A stretch of DNA of 64,000 nt from Embleya sp040629175 (GCF_040629175.1 NZ_JBEXUX010000003.1:124001-188000); one strand, 5' to 3'; shown: positions 25,682-34,797, counted from the first letter of the stretch. Numbers and translations are program-made. The notes: a model not told the origin generated them from the sequence alone.

Positions 25682-28177
25682 TCAGTCGCCCGCGTGCTCC
25701 ACGACCCGGCTCCACTCGTCCAGGAGTTCGTCCGCGGCGTCGTCGTCCGGGCCCTCGGCCCACACGTGGGTGACCGCCTCGGCCGGGTCCGGCAACACCA
25801 GCGCCCACCGGCCGTCGGCCTCCACGACCCGGACGCCGTCGGTGGTGTCGATCTCCCGTTCGCCCGCCGCCTCGACGACCCGGCGCATGACCATGCCCTT
25901 GGCCGCCCACGGGGTCGGCACGTCCCGCCGGCGCACGTGCGCACGTGGGATCCGCGCGTCGATCTGGCTCAGCGTGAGTTGGGTTCGGGCGACCAGGCCG
26001 ATCAGCCGGACGAACGCGGCCGTGCCGTCGAAGACGGTGCTGAACTCGGGGATCACGAAGCCGCCGCGGCCGTCGCCGCCGAAGATGGTGTCGTCGGCCA
26101 TGGCCACCCGCGCGAGGTCGTCCGGCGACGTGGTGGTCCACTGCACCTGGACCCCGTGATAGGCGGCGACCTGCTCGGCGATCCGGGTCGTGGTCACCGG
26201 CAGCGCGATCTTCCCGCCGCCGCGCTCGGCCGCGACGCAGTCCAGCAGTACCAGCAGCGCGCGGTGGTCGTCGATGATCCGGCCCCGCTCGTCCACCAGC
26301 GACATGCGCTCGCCGACCGGGTCGAAGCGCACGCCGAAACCGGACTTGGAGGAGGCCACGATCTCGCCCAGCCGGGTGAGCCCGTCCTGCCGTTCGTCCG
26401 CGGTCTCGGTGGGCCGGGCGTCGTCCAGGCCGGAGTTGACGGTGAGCGCGTCGATGCCCAGCCGGCCCAGGATGCTGGGCAGCAGCAGGGCGGCGTTGCC
26501 GTGCGCGGCGTCCACCACCACCTTGAGCCCGGACTCGGGCACGCCGGTGATGTCCAGCGCCTTCAGCAGCGACCCCGAATAACTGTCGAACGGTCGTGCG
26601 GGGAAGGTCAGTTCGCCGATCTCGCCGGGGAACGCGCGGCGATACTCCTGGCGCGAGAAGACCCGGTCGAGCTTGCGCTGCGCGGCCTGGGACAGGTCCG
26701 CTCCGCGCTCGTCGAAGAACATGATGTCCACCGAGTCCGGCACCCCGGGCGTGGTGCGGATCATGATCCCGCCGGCCGAGCCGCGGGCGGTTTCCTGACG
26801 CGCCACCGGCATCGGCACGTTCTCCAGGTCTCGCACGTTGATCGCGGACGTCTGGAGCGCGGAGATGACCGCCCGCTTGAGCGCCCGGGCGCCGCGCGAG
26901 TGGTCGCGCGCGGTGGTGACGGTGGCGCCCTTCTTGAGCGTGGTGGCGTACGCGCCGGCCAGGCGCACGGCCAGTTCCGGGGTGATCTCGACGTTGAGGA
27001 TGCCGGAGACCCCGCGCGGGCCGAACAGGTACTTCTGCCCGCGCGACTCCCAGATCACCGACGTGTTGACGACCGCGCCGGCCTCGATCGTCTTGAACGG
27101 GTAGATCCGCACGTCCCCGGCGACCAGGGACTCCTCCTCGATCAGGCACTCGTCGCCGACCACCGCGCCCTCTTCGATCCGGGCGGCGCGCATGACGTCG
27201 GTGTTCTTGCCGATCACGCAGCCGCGCAGATTGGTCTGCGGGCCGACGTAGACGTTGTCGTGCACGACCGCCTTGTGCAGGAAGGCGCCGCGCTTGACCA
27301 CCACGTTGGAGCCGAGCACGGTGTGCTCGCGGATCTCCACGCCGCCCTCGACCTTGGCGTAGTCGCCGATGTACAGCGGGCCCTTGAGGACCGCGTCCCG
27401 GTCCACCTCGGCGCCCTCGGCCACCCATACGCCCGGGGAGAGCTCGAAGCCGTCGATGTCCACGTCGACCTTGCCGGTGAGCACGTCGGCCTGGGCCTTG
27501 AGGTAGCTCTCGTGCGTGCCCACGTCCTCCCAATAGCCCTCGGCGACATAGCCGTAGATCGGCTTGCCCTCCTTGAGCAGCTTGGGGAACACGTCGCCCG
27601 ACCAGTCCACCGACACGCCCGCGGCGACGTAGTCGAAGACCTCGGGTTCCATCACGTAGATGCCGGTGTTGACGGTGTCCGAGAAGACCTGGCCCCAGGT
27701 CGGCTTCTCCAGGAACCGATCCACCCGGCCCTCGTCGTCGATGATCGTGATGCCGAATTCGAGTGGGTCGGGCACCCGGGTCAGGCATACGGTGACCATC
27801 GCGCCCTTGGCCCGGTGGTACTCCACGAGGGCGGTGAGGTCGAAGTCGGTGAGCGCGTCGCCGGAGATGACCAGGAACGTGTCGTCCTTGAGCGCCTCCT
27901 CGGCGTTCTTGACGCTGCCCGCGGTGCCGAGCGGGGTTTCCTCGTTCGCGTACGTCAGGGTCATGCCGAGTTCTTCGCCGTCGCCGAAGTAGTTGCGAAC
28001 CAGCGACGCGAGGAACTGGACGGTGACCACGGTCTCGGAAAGCCCGTGCCGCTTCAGGAGCCGTAGCACGTGCTCCATGATCGGCCGGTTCACCACCGGC
28101 AGAAGCGGCTTGGGCATGCTGGAGGTCATCGGGCGCAGGCGGGTGCCCTCGCCTCCGGCCATGACGACGGCCTTCAT
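25682..28177 (-). CDS. manC: Mannose-1-phosphate guanylyltransferase with PMM-like domain
   Basis: 831 aa from ATG at 28175-28177 with AGGAGG upstream. Residues 1-235 are a nucleotidyltransferase: MAGGEGTRLRPMT, MPKPLLPV, GTAGSVK, FLVISGDALTD. About 245-370 form left-handed beta-helix (hexapeptide) repeats. Residues about 380-831 have a phosphohexomutase fold, but the mutase active-site serine loop (TASHNP) is replaced by TTARDHSRGAR, the metal loop reads RFDPVGERM, and the sugar loop reads GGDGRGGFV. The first domain should make GDP-mannose or a similar sugar nucleotide; the second is probably weakened or regulatory. The same fusion is usual in Streptomyces. The symbol is by family. Confidence 0.88.
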   Translation of the reverse strand: MKAVVMAGGEGTRLRPMTSSMPKPLLPVVNRPIMEHVLRLLKRHGLSETVVTVQFLASLVRNYFGDGEELGMTLTYANEETPLGTAGSVKNAEEALKDDTFLVISGDALTDFDLTALVEYHRAKGAMVTVCLTRVPDPLEFGITIIDDEGRVDRFLEKPTWGQVFSDTVNTGIYVMEPEVFDYVAAGVSVDWSGDVFPKLLKEGKPIYGYVAEGYWEDVGTHESYLKAQADVLTGKVDVDIDGFELSPGVWVAEGAEVDRDAVLKGPLYIGDYAKVEGGVEIREHTVLGSNVVVKRGAFLHKAVVHDNVYVGPQTNLRGCVIGKNTDVMRAARIEEGAVVGDECLIEEESLVAGDVRIYPFKTIEAGAVVNTSVIWESRGQKYLFGPRGVSGILNVEITPELAVRLAGAYATTLKKGATVTTARDHSRGARALKRAVISALQTSAINVRDLENVPMPVARQETARGSAGGIMIRTTPGVPDSVDIMFFDERGADLSQAAQRKLDRVFSRQEYRRAFPGEIGELTFPARPFDSYSGSLLKALDITGVPESGLKVVVDAAHGNAALLLPSILGRLGIDALTVNSGLDDARPTETADERQDGLTRLGEIVASSKSGFGVRFDPVGERMSLVDERGRIIDDHRALLVLLDCVAAERGGGKIALPVTTTRIAEQVAAYHGVQVQWTTTSPDDLARVAMADDTIFGGDGRGGFVIPEFSTVFDGTAAFVRLIGLVARTQLTLSQIDARIPRAHVRRRDVPTPWAAKGMVMRRVVEAAGEREIDTTDGVRVVEADGRWALVLPDPAEAVTHVWAEGPDDDAADELLDEWSRVVEHAGD

Positions 28178-28290
28178 CGGTCTCGTCCTCCTATCGCGTC
28201 ACACCACCCGCACCCACGGCTGAACTGCCGGGGCCGGGTGGCGTGCCTTCTGTACGTGGTGATCGCCCGGGTCTCCGGCGATCCCTGCGC

Positions 28291-28947
28291 TTACCCGGCG
28301 GTCGCCCTGCGACTCGCCTTGTCCGCGGCCACGAGGCGCTTGGCCTGGGCTGCGTAGAGGACTCCTGCCCACCAGTACAGAGCGGTACCCCACCAGGCGA
28401 ACGCCCATCCGAAGATGGCGGCGAGAGTTGCGACACGTCCGGTGCCGTCACTGAGCAGCAGTAGCGGAAACGCGTACATCAGATTGAAGGTGGCGGCCTT
28501 GCCGACGAAGCTGACCGAGAGCGCGCCGTAGCGGTGTCGGCGCAGGATCAACAACACCACGCCCATGAACAGCTCGCGGCCCAGGATGATCGCGGTCAGC
28601 CAGATCGGCAGGATCTCGCGCCAGGTCAGGCCGACCAGGGTGGCCAGGATGTAGAGCCGGTCGGCGGCCGGGTCCAGGATCGCGCCGACCTTGCTGACCT
28701 GGTTCCACCGGCGGGCCAGTTTGCCGTCGAGGTAGTCGCTGATCCCGCTGAGCATGAGCAGCGCGAGCGCCCACAGGTCGTGCTTGGGGCCGCCGAACTC
28801 GGGCGCCAGGATGAGCCACAGGAAGACCGGGACGCCCAGTAGGCGGGCGAAGCTCAGTGCGTTGGGGATGGTCAGGACCCGGTCGCTGGGAGCGTCCACG
28901 CCGCCCTCCCGGGGGTGCGGCGGTGCCGCGTCCACGTGGGCCTCCAC
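28291..28947 (-). CDS. CDP-alcohol phosphatidyltransferase
   Basis: 218 aa from GTG at 28945-28947 with AGAGG upstream. It is a membrane protein of about six helices. The family signature D-G-x2-A-R-x8-G-x3-D-x3-D is intact in SDYLDGKLARRW followed by GAILDPAADRLY (residues about 66-96), so the metal and CDP sites are present. It transfers a phosphatidyl group from CDP-diacylglycerol to an alcohol such as glycerol phosphate or inositol phosphate. Position matches pgsA2 (Rv1822) of the mycobacterial block. Which alcohol is used is not shown by the sequence. Confidence 0.93.
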   Translation of the reverse strand: MEAHVDAAPPHPREGGVDAPSDRVLTIPNALSFARLLGVPVFLWLILAPEFGGPKHDLWALALLMLSGISDYLDGKLARRWNQVSKVGAILDPAADRLYILATLVGLTWREILPIWLTAIILGRELFMGVVLLILRRHRYGALSVSFVGKAATFNLMYAFPLLLLSDGTGRVATLAAIFGWAFAWWGTALYWWAGVLYAAQAKRLVAADKASRRATAG

Positions 28948-28975
28948 GGGACCTCTGCTTTCTGCCGGTGGGCCT

Positions 28976-29015
28976 GCTCGTTCTGGGTCCAGCTCGTTCT
29001 GGGTCCAGCTCGTTC
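28976..29015. repeat. 16-bp tandem repeat, 2.5 copies
   Basis: GCTCGTTCTGGGTCCA occurs at 28976-28991 and 28992-29007 without change, followed by GCTCGTTC at 29008-29015. It lies in the 85-bp spacer between the GT87 gene and the phosphatidyltransferase gene. Confidence 0.9.
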
Positions 29016-29032
29016 GGTATGCGGTATCCAGC

Positions 29033-30451
29033 CTAGTGACGCGCGGATCCGCTGCTCACCGGGTCCGGATCCGCGGCGACGGGCGGGGGGATCGGCTCGG
29101 CGAGGGTGGGCAGCGGGGTGCGGTCGCGCAGGATGCGCCAGGTCAGGATCAGGGTGAGGGCGATGCCCGCGAAGAGGTAGCCGTTGCCGAGCAGGAACTC
29201 GATCGGTGTCCAGGTGCGTTCCCGGTCGTCGTCCCGGGGGGCGAGCCAGATCAGGCCCCAGGGTTGCAGGGTCCGCGATCCGTCCCAGTTCCCGAACAGA
29301 TCCAGCCGCATCGGCCAGGCGGCGAAGAACACGAAGAAGGTACCGGTCAGCCACCACCACAGCGGCCGGGCGCGGGTCCGCGCGGTGTGCGCGAGCAGGA
29401 CGAACGCGGGCACCACCCAGACCCAGTGGTGCGACCACGAGATGGGCGACACGAACAGCGACAGCCCGCCGGTGATCACCACGCCGACCAGTTCGTCCCC
29501 GCGCAACGAGGCACGTGCCGCGGCCACCAGGCCGAGTGCGCAGAGCAGGACGCAGAGCAGGAACCACAGCGCCGAGGCCGCCCCGCCGTCGCCGAGCATT
29601 CGGGTGAACATGCCTTGTACGGACTGGTTGTTGAGGGTGCCCACGCTGAGTTTGCTGTTGACCTTGCCGCTGATCGACACGAGGTGTGCCCAGTAGTAGA
29701 CGGACGCGGACGGTGCGGCGACCAGGCCCACCACGATGGTGGCCAGGAACGCGCCGCCGGCCACCGCGGCGGCGCGGAACCTGCGGGTGATCAGCAGGTA
29801 GACGATGAAGATCGCGGGCGTGAGCTTGAGTCCGGCCGCGATGCCGACCCCGATGCCCTTGTATCGGCGGCTGTCCGGGAGCCCGAGGTCGAGCACGATC
29901 AACGCCAGGAGCAGCAGGTTGACCTGCCCCCAGACGAGCGTCCACTCGACCGGCTCCAGCCACAACACCACGGCGAAGGTGGCGGCGCTGACCCCGAACC
30001 GACCCGCTCCGCGGCGGTAGCCGAGCATCCCCCACGCGGACCAGACCACCGCGAACAGGGACAACAGGTTCACGATCGCCATGAACCACTTGAGTCCGGC
30101 GAAGCCCAGCGGCAGCAGGACGTAGAAGAGCAGTCCGGAGATCGGCGGATAGATGAACGGCAGCTTGTTGGTCCAAGAGCCGTAGTTCTCGGTGTAGATG
30201 TCGTCGCCGTGGCGGAACTCGTGTGCGGCGTCGTGGTAGACGCTCAGGTCGAGCATGTGCCACATGTCGCGGCGGCCGAGGTAGGTCCACAACACCCACA
30301 GGCCGAGCGACAGCACCATCAGCAGGCCGCCGATCAGGGCGACGCGACCGGGCCGACGGGCTTCCCGGCTGCGCTCTTGCCCGAACGGGACGCGGGGCGC
30401 GAGCGTCAGGAGCTCGCGGCAGGAGGTCACGAGCACGTGGGGGAAGGACAT
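29033..30451 (-). CDS. GT87 family membrane mannosyltransferase (DUF2029)
   Basis: 472 aa from ATG at 30449-30451; a TTG 11 codons upstream is the alternative. It has about 10-12 membrane helices. After the first helix comes MLDLSVYHDAAHEFRHGDDIY, where the Asp/His-rich first loop of polyprenyl-phosphate-mannose-dependent (GT-C) enzymes lies. Later segments include FIYPPISGLLFYVLLP, LVWGQVNLLLLALIVLD, GLKLTPAIF and SWSHHWVWVVP, all usual in PimE-like GT87 enzymes. It probably adds mannose to a lipid or cell-wall acceptor outside the membrane. Together with GDP-mannose synthesis and the phosphatidyltransferase downstream, a phosphatidylinositol-mannoside-like pathway is a reasonable inference. 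Confidence 0.85.
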   Translation of the reverse strand: MSFPHVLVTSCRELLTLAPRVPFGQERSREARRPGRVALIGGLLMVLSLGLWVLWTYLGRRDMWHMLDLSVYHDAAHEFRHGDDIYTENYGSWTNKLPFIYPPISGLLFYVLLPLGFAGLKWFMAIVNLLSLFAVVWSAWGMLGYRRGAGRFGVSAATFAVVLWLEPVEWTLVWGQVNLLLLALIVLDLGLPDSRRYKGIGVGIAAGLKLTPAIFIVYLLITRRFRAAAVAGGAFLATIVVGLVAAPSASVYYWAHLVSISGKVNSKLSVGTLNNQSVQGMFTRMLGDGGAASALWFLLCVLLCALGLVAAARASLRGDELVGVVITGGLSLFVSPISWSHHWVWVVPAFVLLAHTARTRARPLWWWLTGTFFVFFAAWPMRLDLFGNWDGSRTLQPWGLIWLAPRDDDRERTWTPIEFLLGNGYLFAGIALTLILTWRILRDRTPLPTLAEPIPPPVAADPDPVSSGSARH

Positions 30452-31112
30452 GTCGGTCGGGGACTCCACAACTGCACGGTTCAATGGGCGCCTGGCCGGG
30501 GTGGCGCCGGGTCAGGATATCCACACGGTGGATCGGCCCCGCCCGGTGCCTGGTTGCGGGAACCGGCGAATGCTCCCGGACGCGGCCCGGACCCCGGCCG
30601 GAGCCGGGGTGGTGCGGCCCGGGGCCGTTCGGCCCTGCGGTTCCGGCGGATCGAGCGTAACGGCTTCGGTGGTGCGACTCGCCCATTTTCGTCGGCTCGC
30701 CGGCGCTCCCACCACGATCGTGATCGGCGCGAGGAGCCCGGCGAGAGTGTACGCGTCGGCGAGCACCCGATGGCGAGGGCCGGCCACACCGGGCCGGGCG
30801 GGGCAACCGGTGGGTGAAGCGGATCGCACGTCCACGATCGTGCGCCCGCCGGCCCGGCGGACCCGTGGGTCGCCGAGCCGGCACAGGTCGCCGGTCGGGT
30901 CGGCGCGAGCGCGAGGCGAGCGGCGACCGATGTCGCGATCAGGTCCGCGGCCGGTGCCGGGAGACGTCCGGGCGAACGCCGGGTGCGCCGTGACGTCTTG
31001 GGCATGGACCTGATCGCGCCATCGGACGCGCCCGATTACTCCGCACTACTTCATGTGCGTCATATCGTTGTGCTTTTCCGATGATTACCGGGTGTTGGTG
31101 CGGTTCGGCCGT
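30452..31112. other. About 660-bp spacer without a supported gene
   Basis: Open frames of up to 187 codons cross this stretch on both strands, but all read as Pro/Arg/Ala-rich shadow sequence without a ribosome site or family motif. It holds the upstream region of the GT87 gene and the 3' flank of the acetoacetyl-CoA synthetase gene. Around 31035-31100 the DNA is visibly less GC-rich, perhaps where transcription ends. Confidence 0.4.
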
Positions 31113-33140
31113 CTACGCCCGCTTCTCCCCCGGCTTCGCCTCCTGCTTGTCCTCCTGTGCGCGGGCCCGCGACCGACCCACCTCGGCGTAGAAGCGGAGC
31201 ACGTCGAGGTCGTCCACCGAGCCGGGGTTGACCGCGTCCTCCAGGCGGCGGCCCTGGAGCAGCTTCTTGACCGGGATCTCGATGCGCTTGCCGGTGAGGG
31301 TGTGCGGCACGCCGGGCGCGGCGATGATCTCGTCCGGCACGTGTCGCGGCGAGACCTCCTCGCGGATCACCGTGCGGATCCGGTTCCGCAGTGTGTCGTC
31401 GAGCGTGTGTCCGGGCGCGGTGACCACGAACAGCGGCATCCAGTAGCCGCCGTCGGGCAGTTCCAGGCCCACCACGAGCGACTCGCGCACCTCGGGCAGG
31501 CGTTCGACCGCCTCGTAGATGTCGCTGGAGCCCATCCGCACGCCCTGCCGGTTCAGCGTCGAGTCGGAGCGGCCGTGCACGACGATCGTGCCGCGCTCGG
31601 TGAGCGTGATCCAGTCGCCGTGTCGCCACACGCCCGGGTAGGTGTCGAAGTAGCTGGCCCGGTAGCGCTCGTCGTTCGGGTCGTTCCAGAAGTACACCGG
31701 CATCGAGGGCATCGGTTGGGTGAGCACCAGCTCGCCCACCTCCTCGACCACCGGCCGGCCGTCCTCGTCCCACGCCTCGACCGCGCAGCCCAGCGCGCGG
31801 CACTGGATCTCGCCCAGGTACACCGGCAGGTCGGGGCTGCCGCCGACGAAGGCGCTGCACACGTCGGTGCCGCCGCTGACCGAGGCCAGCCACATGTCCG
31901 TGTCCACCGCCTCGTAGATCCAGCGGAAGCCGTCCGGCGGGAGCGGCGAACCGGTGGTGCCGATGCCGCGCAGCCGGCTCAGGTCGTGCGTGAGGCGCGG
32001 GGTCAGTTCCTTCTTGCGGCAGGCCATCACGTACGCGGCGGAGGTGCCGAACCAGGTCACCTCGGCCCGCTCGACCACGGTCCACTGCGCCTCGGGGCCG
32101 GGGTAGCCGGGGCTGCCGTCGTAGAGCACGATCGTGCTGCCCGCGAGCAGGCCGCCGACCAGCATGTTCCACATCATCCAGCCGGTGGAGGTGTACCAGA
32201 AGAAGCGGTCGCCCGGGCCCAGGTCGAGCTGGAACGCGGCCTGCTTGAGGTGTTCGAGCACGATGCCGCCGTGGCCCTGGACGATCGCCTTGGGCAGGCC
32301 GGTGGTGCCGGAGGAGTACAGGATCCACAGCGGGTACTCGAAGCCGACCTGCTCGAAGTCGAGGTCGGCGGCGGACACGTCCCGGCCGATCGCCTCGGCC
32401 CAGGTCAGCACGTCGGCCGGGGCCGGCTCGTCGAGCAGCGGCACATGCAACACGTGTCGCACGGTCGGCAGACCGGCGCGCAGATCGGCGACCACGTCGG
32501 CGCGGCGGACCTCCTTGCCGCCGTAGCGGTAGCCGTCCACCGCGATCAGCACGACCGGCTCGATCTGCTGGAACCGGTCGAGCACGCTGCGGGCCCCGAA
32601 GTCGGGGGCGCAGGCCGACCAGACCGCGCCGATGCACGCGCACGCGAGCAGCCCGATCACCGCGTGCGGGGTGTTGGGCACGTAGGCCGCCACCCGGTCG
32701 CCCGGTCGCACGCCCAGCTCGCGCAGGGTGGCCGCGCAGGAGGCGACCTGACGGCGCAGCTCGGCCCAGGAGATCTCGCGGGGGAGCAGTTCCTCGTCCA
32801 GGTGGACGATCGCGGCCCGCTCGGGGTCGCCGTCCTCGACGTGCCGCAGCACCTGCTGCGCGTAGTTGAGGCGGGCGTCGGGGAACCAGCGGGCGCCGGG
32901 CATGCTCCGATCGGCCAGCACCACCTCCCGGTCACCCAGGTCCAGCTCGAACCAGTCGCACAGCGAGGCCCAGAACGCCTCGGGCTCGGTGGTCGACCAG
33001 GCCCACAGTTGTGCGTAGTCCTCGGCCCGGACGCCGCGTTCGGCGCCGAGCCACTCGCGATACCGGGTGACCGCTGCGGCGGCGACCCGTTCGGCCGAGG
33101 GCTGCCACAGCAGCTCGGCCTGCTCGCTCGATTCCGTCAT
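31113..33140 (-). CDS. Acetoacetate-CoA ligase (acetoacetyl-CoA synthetase)
   Basis: 675 aa from ATG at 33138-33140 with GAGGGGA upstream; the frame extends further without a site. It is an ANL-family adenylating enzyme: core A3 motif YSSGTTGLPKAIVQG, ADFGA-like CAPDFGARSVLDRF, GTTGSPLPPDGF, and the C-terminal GRSDSTLNRQGVRMGSSDIY and LTGKRIEIPVKKLL (catalytic Lys near the end). The N-terminal EFWASLCDW-like ACAS region and WDGKxVRR-type features match acetoacetyl-CoA synthetase (AacS). It activates acetoacetate for catabolism or polyketide/lipid use. It is divergent from the AurF-like gene with a 165-bp shared promoter region. Confidence 0.93.
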   Translation of the reverse strand: MTESSEQAELLWQPSAERVAAAAVTRYREWLGAERGVRAEDYAQLWAWSTTEPEAFWASLCDWFELDLGDREVVLADRSMPGARWFPDARLNYAQQVLRHVEDGDPERAAIVHLDEELLPREISWAELRRQVASCAATLRELGVRPGDRVAAYVPNTPHAVIGLLACACIGAVWSACAPDFGARSVLDRFQQIEPVVLIAVDGYRYGGKEVRRADVVADLRAGLPTVRHVLHVPLLDEPAPADVLTWAEAIGRDVSAADLDFEQVGFEYPLWILYSSGTTGLPKAIVQGHGGIVLEHLKQAAFQLDLGPGDRFFWYTSTGWMMWNMLVGGLLAGSTIVLYDGSPGYPGPEAQWTVVERAEVTWFGTSAAYVMACRKKELTPRLTHDLSRLRGIGTTGSPLPPDGFRWIYEAVDTDMWLASVSGGTDVCSAFVGGSPDLPVYLGEIQCRALGCAVEAWDEDGRPVVEEVGELVLTQPMPSMPVYFWNDPNDERYRASYFDTYPGVWRHGDWITLTERGTIVVHGRSDSTLNRQGVRMGSSDIYEAVERLPEVRESLVVGLELPDGGYWMPLFVVTAPGHTLDDTLRNRIRTVIREEVSPRHVPDEIIAAPGVPHTLTGKRIEIPVKKLLQGRRLEDAVNPGSVDDLDVLRFYAEVGRSRARAQEDKQEAKPGEKRA

Positions 33141-33305
33141 GTCGTAAGTCCCCTCCGCGCGATGTGCCCCCCGACCCTGCCATCTCCCGCCCCGGCGCGC
33201 ATCCCCCGGGCGGGTCGCGAAAGGATCTTCGTGGCCACTCTGGACGCGCCGCGCCGGACGCGGGATGTTACCGACGGGAAACAAGTCCGGCAGAGGAGGC
33301 CCCGC

Positions 33306-34217
33306 ATGCCCGGCACGCACGGCATCGGCACCGACCGCGAGCGCGTCGCGGAGCGGCTGCTCGCCGCGTCACACGCGCACGCTTTCGACCCGATCACCGA
33401 CATCGACTGGGACGCGCCGCTGGTCGACGGCGCGTTCTTCCTGCCCGCGCACCGGGTCAGCCTGTACGGCACGCCGATCTGGGAGCGGATGAGCGAGCGG
33501 CAGCGCATCGACCTGTCCCGGCACGAGGTGGCCTCGATGGCCAGTGTCGGCATCTGGTTCGAGGTGGTGCTGATGCAGTTGCTCATCCGGCACGTCTACG
33601 ACCGTCCGCTGACCTCGCGACACGTGCAGTACGCGTTCATGGAGATCGCCGAGGAGTGCCGGCACTCGACCATGTTCGGCCGGTTGATCGAGAAATTGGA
33701 CTGCCCCGAGTACGGGCCCGGCCCGTACGCGCACGCGGCCGCGCGGGCGATGAAGACGTTCGGTTCGGGCGTGCAGGCGTTCGCGATGGCGTTGATCGCG
33801 GAAGAGGTGCTGGACACGATGCAGCGCGAGATGACGGCCGACGAGTCGCTCCAGCCGATCACCCGGCAGACCGCGCGCATCCACGTGATCGAGGAGGCCC
33901 GGCACGTGCGCTACGCCCGTGACGAGGTGGCCCGGGGCGCGCCGCACATGTCCGGGGCCGAGCGGGCGATCACCCGCCTCGCGCTGGCCCGGGCCGCGCA
34001 CATCATCGCCACCCGTCTGGTGCATCCGGGGGTATACGCGGCGGTGGGCCTGGACCCGGCCGCGGCGCAGCGGGCGGCGCGGGCGAATCCGTATCGGCTG
34101 GACGCCCTGGGCCACTGGTCGCGGCGGCTGATCGCGTTCTACGACGAGCACGGTCTGCTCGGCGGGCCGGGGCAACGGCTGTGGCGGGCCTCGGGACTGA
34201 TGGGGCGTCGGATATAG
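33306..34217 (+). CDS. AurF-like diiron oxygenase
   Basis: 303 aa from ATG at 33306 with AGAGGAGG upstream. A long helical bundle carries the diiron ligand pairs of the AurF/CmlI group: EIAEECRHSTMFGR (ExxRH-type pair), ALIAEEVLD, and HVIEEARHVRYARDE, with a preceding LSRHEVASMASVGIWFEV helix. AurF oxidises aromatic amines; most genomic members have unknown substrates. It is divergently arranged from acetoacetyl-CoA synthetase and 133 bp before the DUF35 gene, in front of which the regulatory palindrome lies. A co-regulated lipid or aromatic pathway is inferred only from that context. Confidence 0.85.
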   Translation: MPGTHGIGTDRERVAERLLAASHAHAFDPITDIDWDAPLVDGAFFLPAHRVSLYGTPIWERMSERQRIDLSRHEVASMASVGIWFEVVLMQLLIRHVYDRPLTSRHVQYAFMEIAEECRHSTMFGRLIEKLDCPEYGPGPYAHAAARAMKTFGSGVQAFAMALIAEEVLDTMQREMTADESLQPITRQTARIHVIEEARHVRYARDEVARGAPHMSGAERAITRLALARAAHIIATRLVHPGVYAAVGLDPAAAQRAARANPYRLDALGHWSRRLIAFYDEHGLLGGPGQRLWRASGLMGRRI

Positions 34218-34282
34218 CGGCCGAGTGCGCATCCGCCGCGCGGATGTGACCGTAAATACCCCGGTCGGGTTGGCGCCCGGAA

Positions 34283-34297
34283 CTGACGATCCGTCAG
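34283..34297. promoter_or_regulatory. 15-bp palindrome, candidate TetR-type operator
   Basis: CTGACGATCCGTCAG is a perfect inverted repeat with a 3-bp centre, 54 bp before the DUF35 gene start. A matching palindrome (CTGATGTACCGTCAG) lies at 38007-38021. CTGACG-N3-CGTCAG-like sites are typical of TetR operators in actinobacterial fatty-acid and lipid catabolic operons. Confidence 0.55.
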
Positions 34298-34350
34298 ACT
34301 GTGGTCCGTACACACATCGGACGAGACGGCCAGACGAGTTGGAGGGCCCC

Positions 34351-34797
34351 GTGACGAAGGACCACAAGCCCGTGGTCCCCGGTTGGTTCACCACGTCCGG
34401 GGAGGACTTCTCCCTCCTCGGCACCCGGTGTACCGCCTGTGGGACCGTGTTCTTCCCGCGCCAGGAGACGTTCTGCAGCAACCCGGCGTGCGCCGGCACC
34501 GAGTTCGCCGAGGTGCCGCTGTCCCGGCGCGGCACGGTCTGGTCCTACACCAACGCCGGCTACCGCCCGCCGGCCCCGTTCGTATCCGACCCGGACACCG
34601 AGTGGCAGCCGTTCACCATCGTCGCGGTGCGCCTGGAGGCCGAGGGCCTGATCGTGCTCGGCCAGGGCGCGCCCGGGGTCGGCGTGGACGACCTGAAGGT
34701 GGGCGTCGAGGTCGAGATCGTGCCCGGCGTGCTGTACGAGAACGACGAGCACGTCTACACGACGTGGAACGTGCGGCCCGTGGAGGTCAAGGCATGA
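34351..34797 (+). CDS. DUF35 OB-fold protein with zinc ribbon (ChsH2-like partner)
   Basis: 148 aa from GTG at 34351 with GGAGGG 6-11 bp upstream. The zinc ribbon is CTACG and CSNPAC (four Cys near residues 29-50), followed by an OB-fold with GTVWSYTNAGYRPP and PFTIVAVRLEAEGL. Such proteins pair with thiolase-fold enzymes (lipid-transfer protein, Ltp) as the DUF35 partner of aldolase or acyl-CoA modules. The stop is 4-bp overlapped by the thiolase gene start (ATGA), so the two are translationally coupled and most likely one enzyme. Confidence 0.9.
   Translation: MTKDHKPVVPGWFTTSGEDFSLLGTRCTACGTVFFPRQETFCSNPACAGTEFAEVPLSRRGTVWSYTNAGYRPPAPFVSDPDTEWQPFTIVAVRLEAEGLIVLGQGAPGVGVDDLKVGVEVEIVPGVLYENDEHVYTTWNVRPVEVKA

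Noticed and set aside
30450..31013. 187-codon plus-strand open frame in the 30.5-31 kb spacer
   Set aside because: Arg/Pro/Ser-rich, no ribosome site, no motif, and the start overlaps the GT87 gene.
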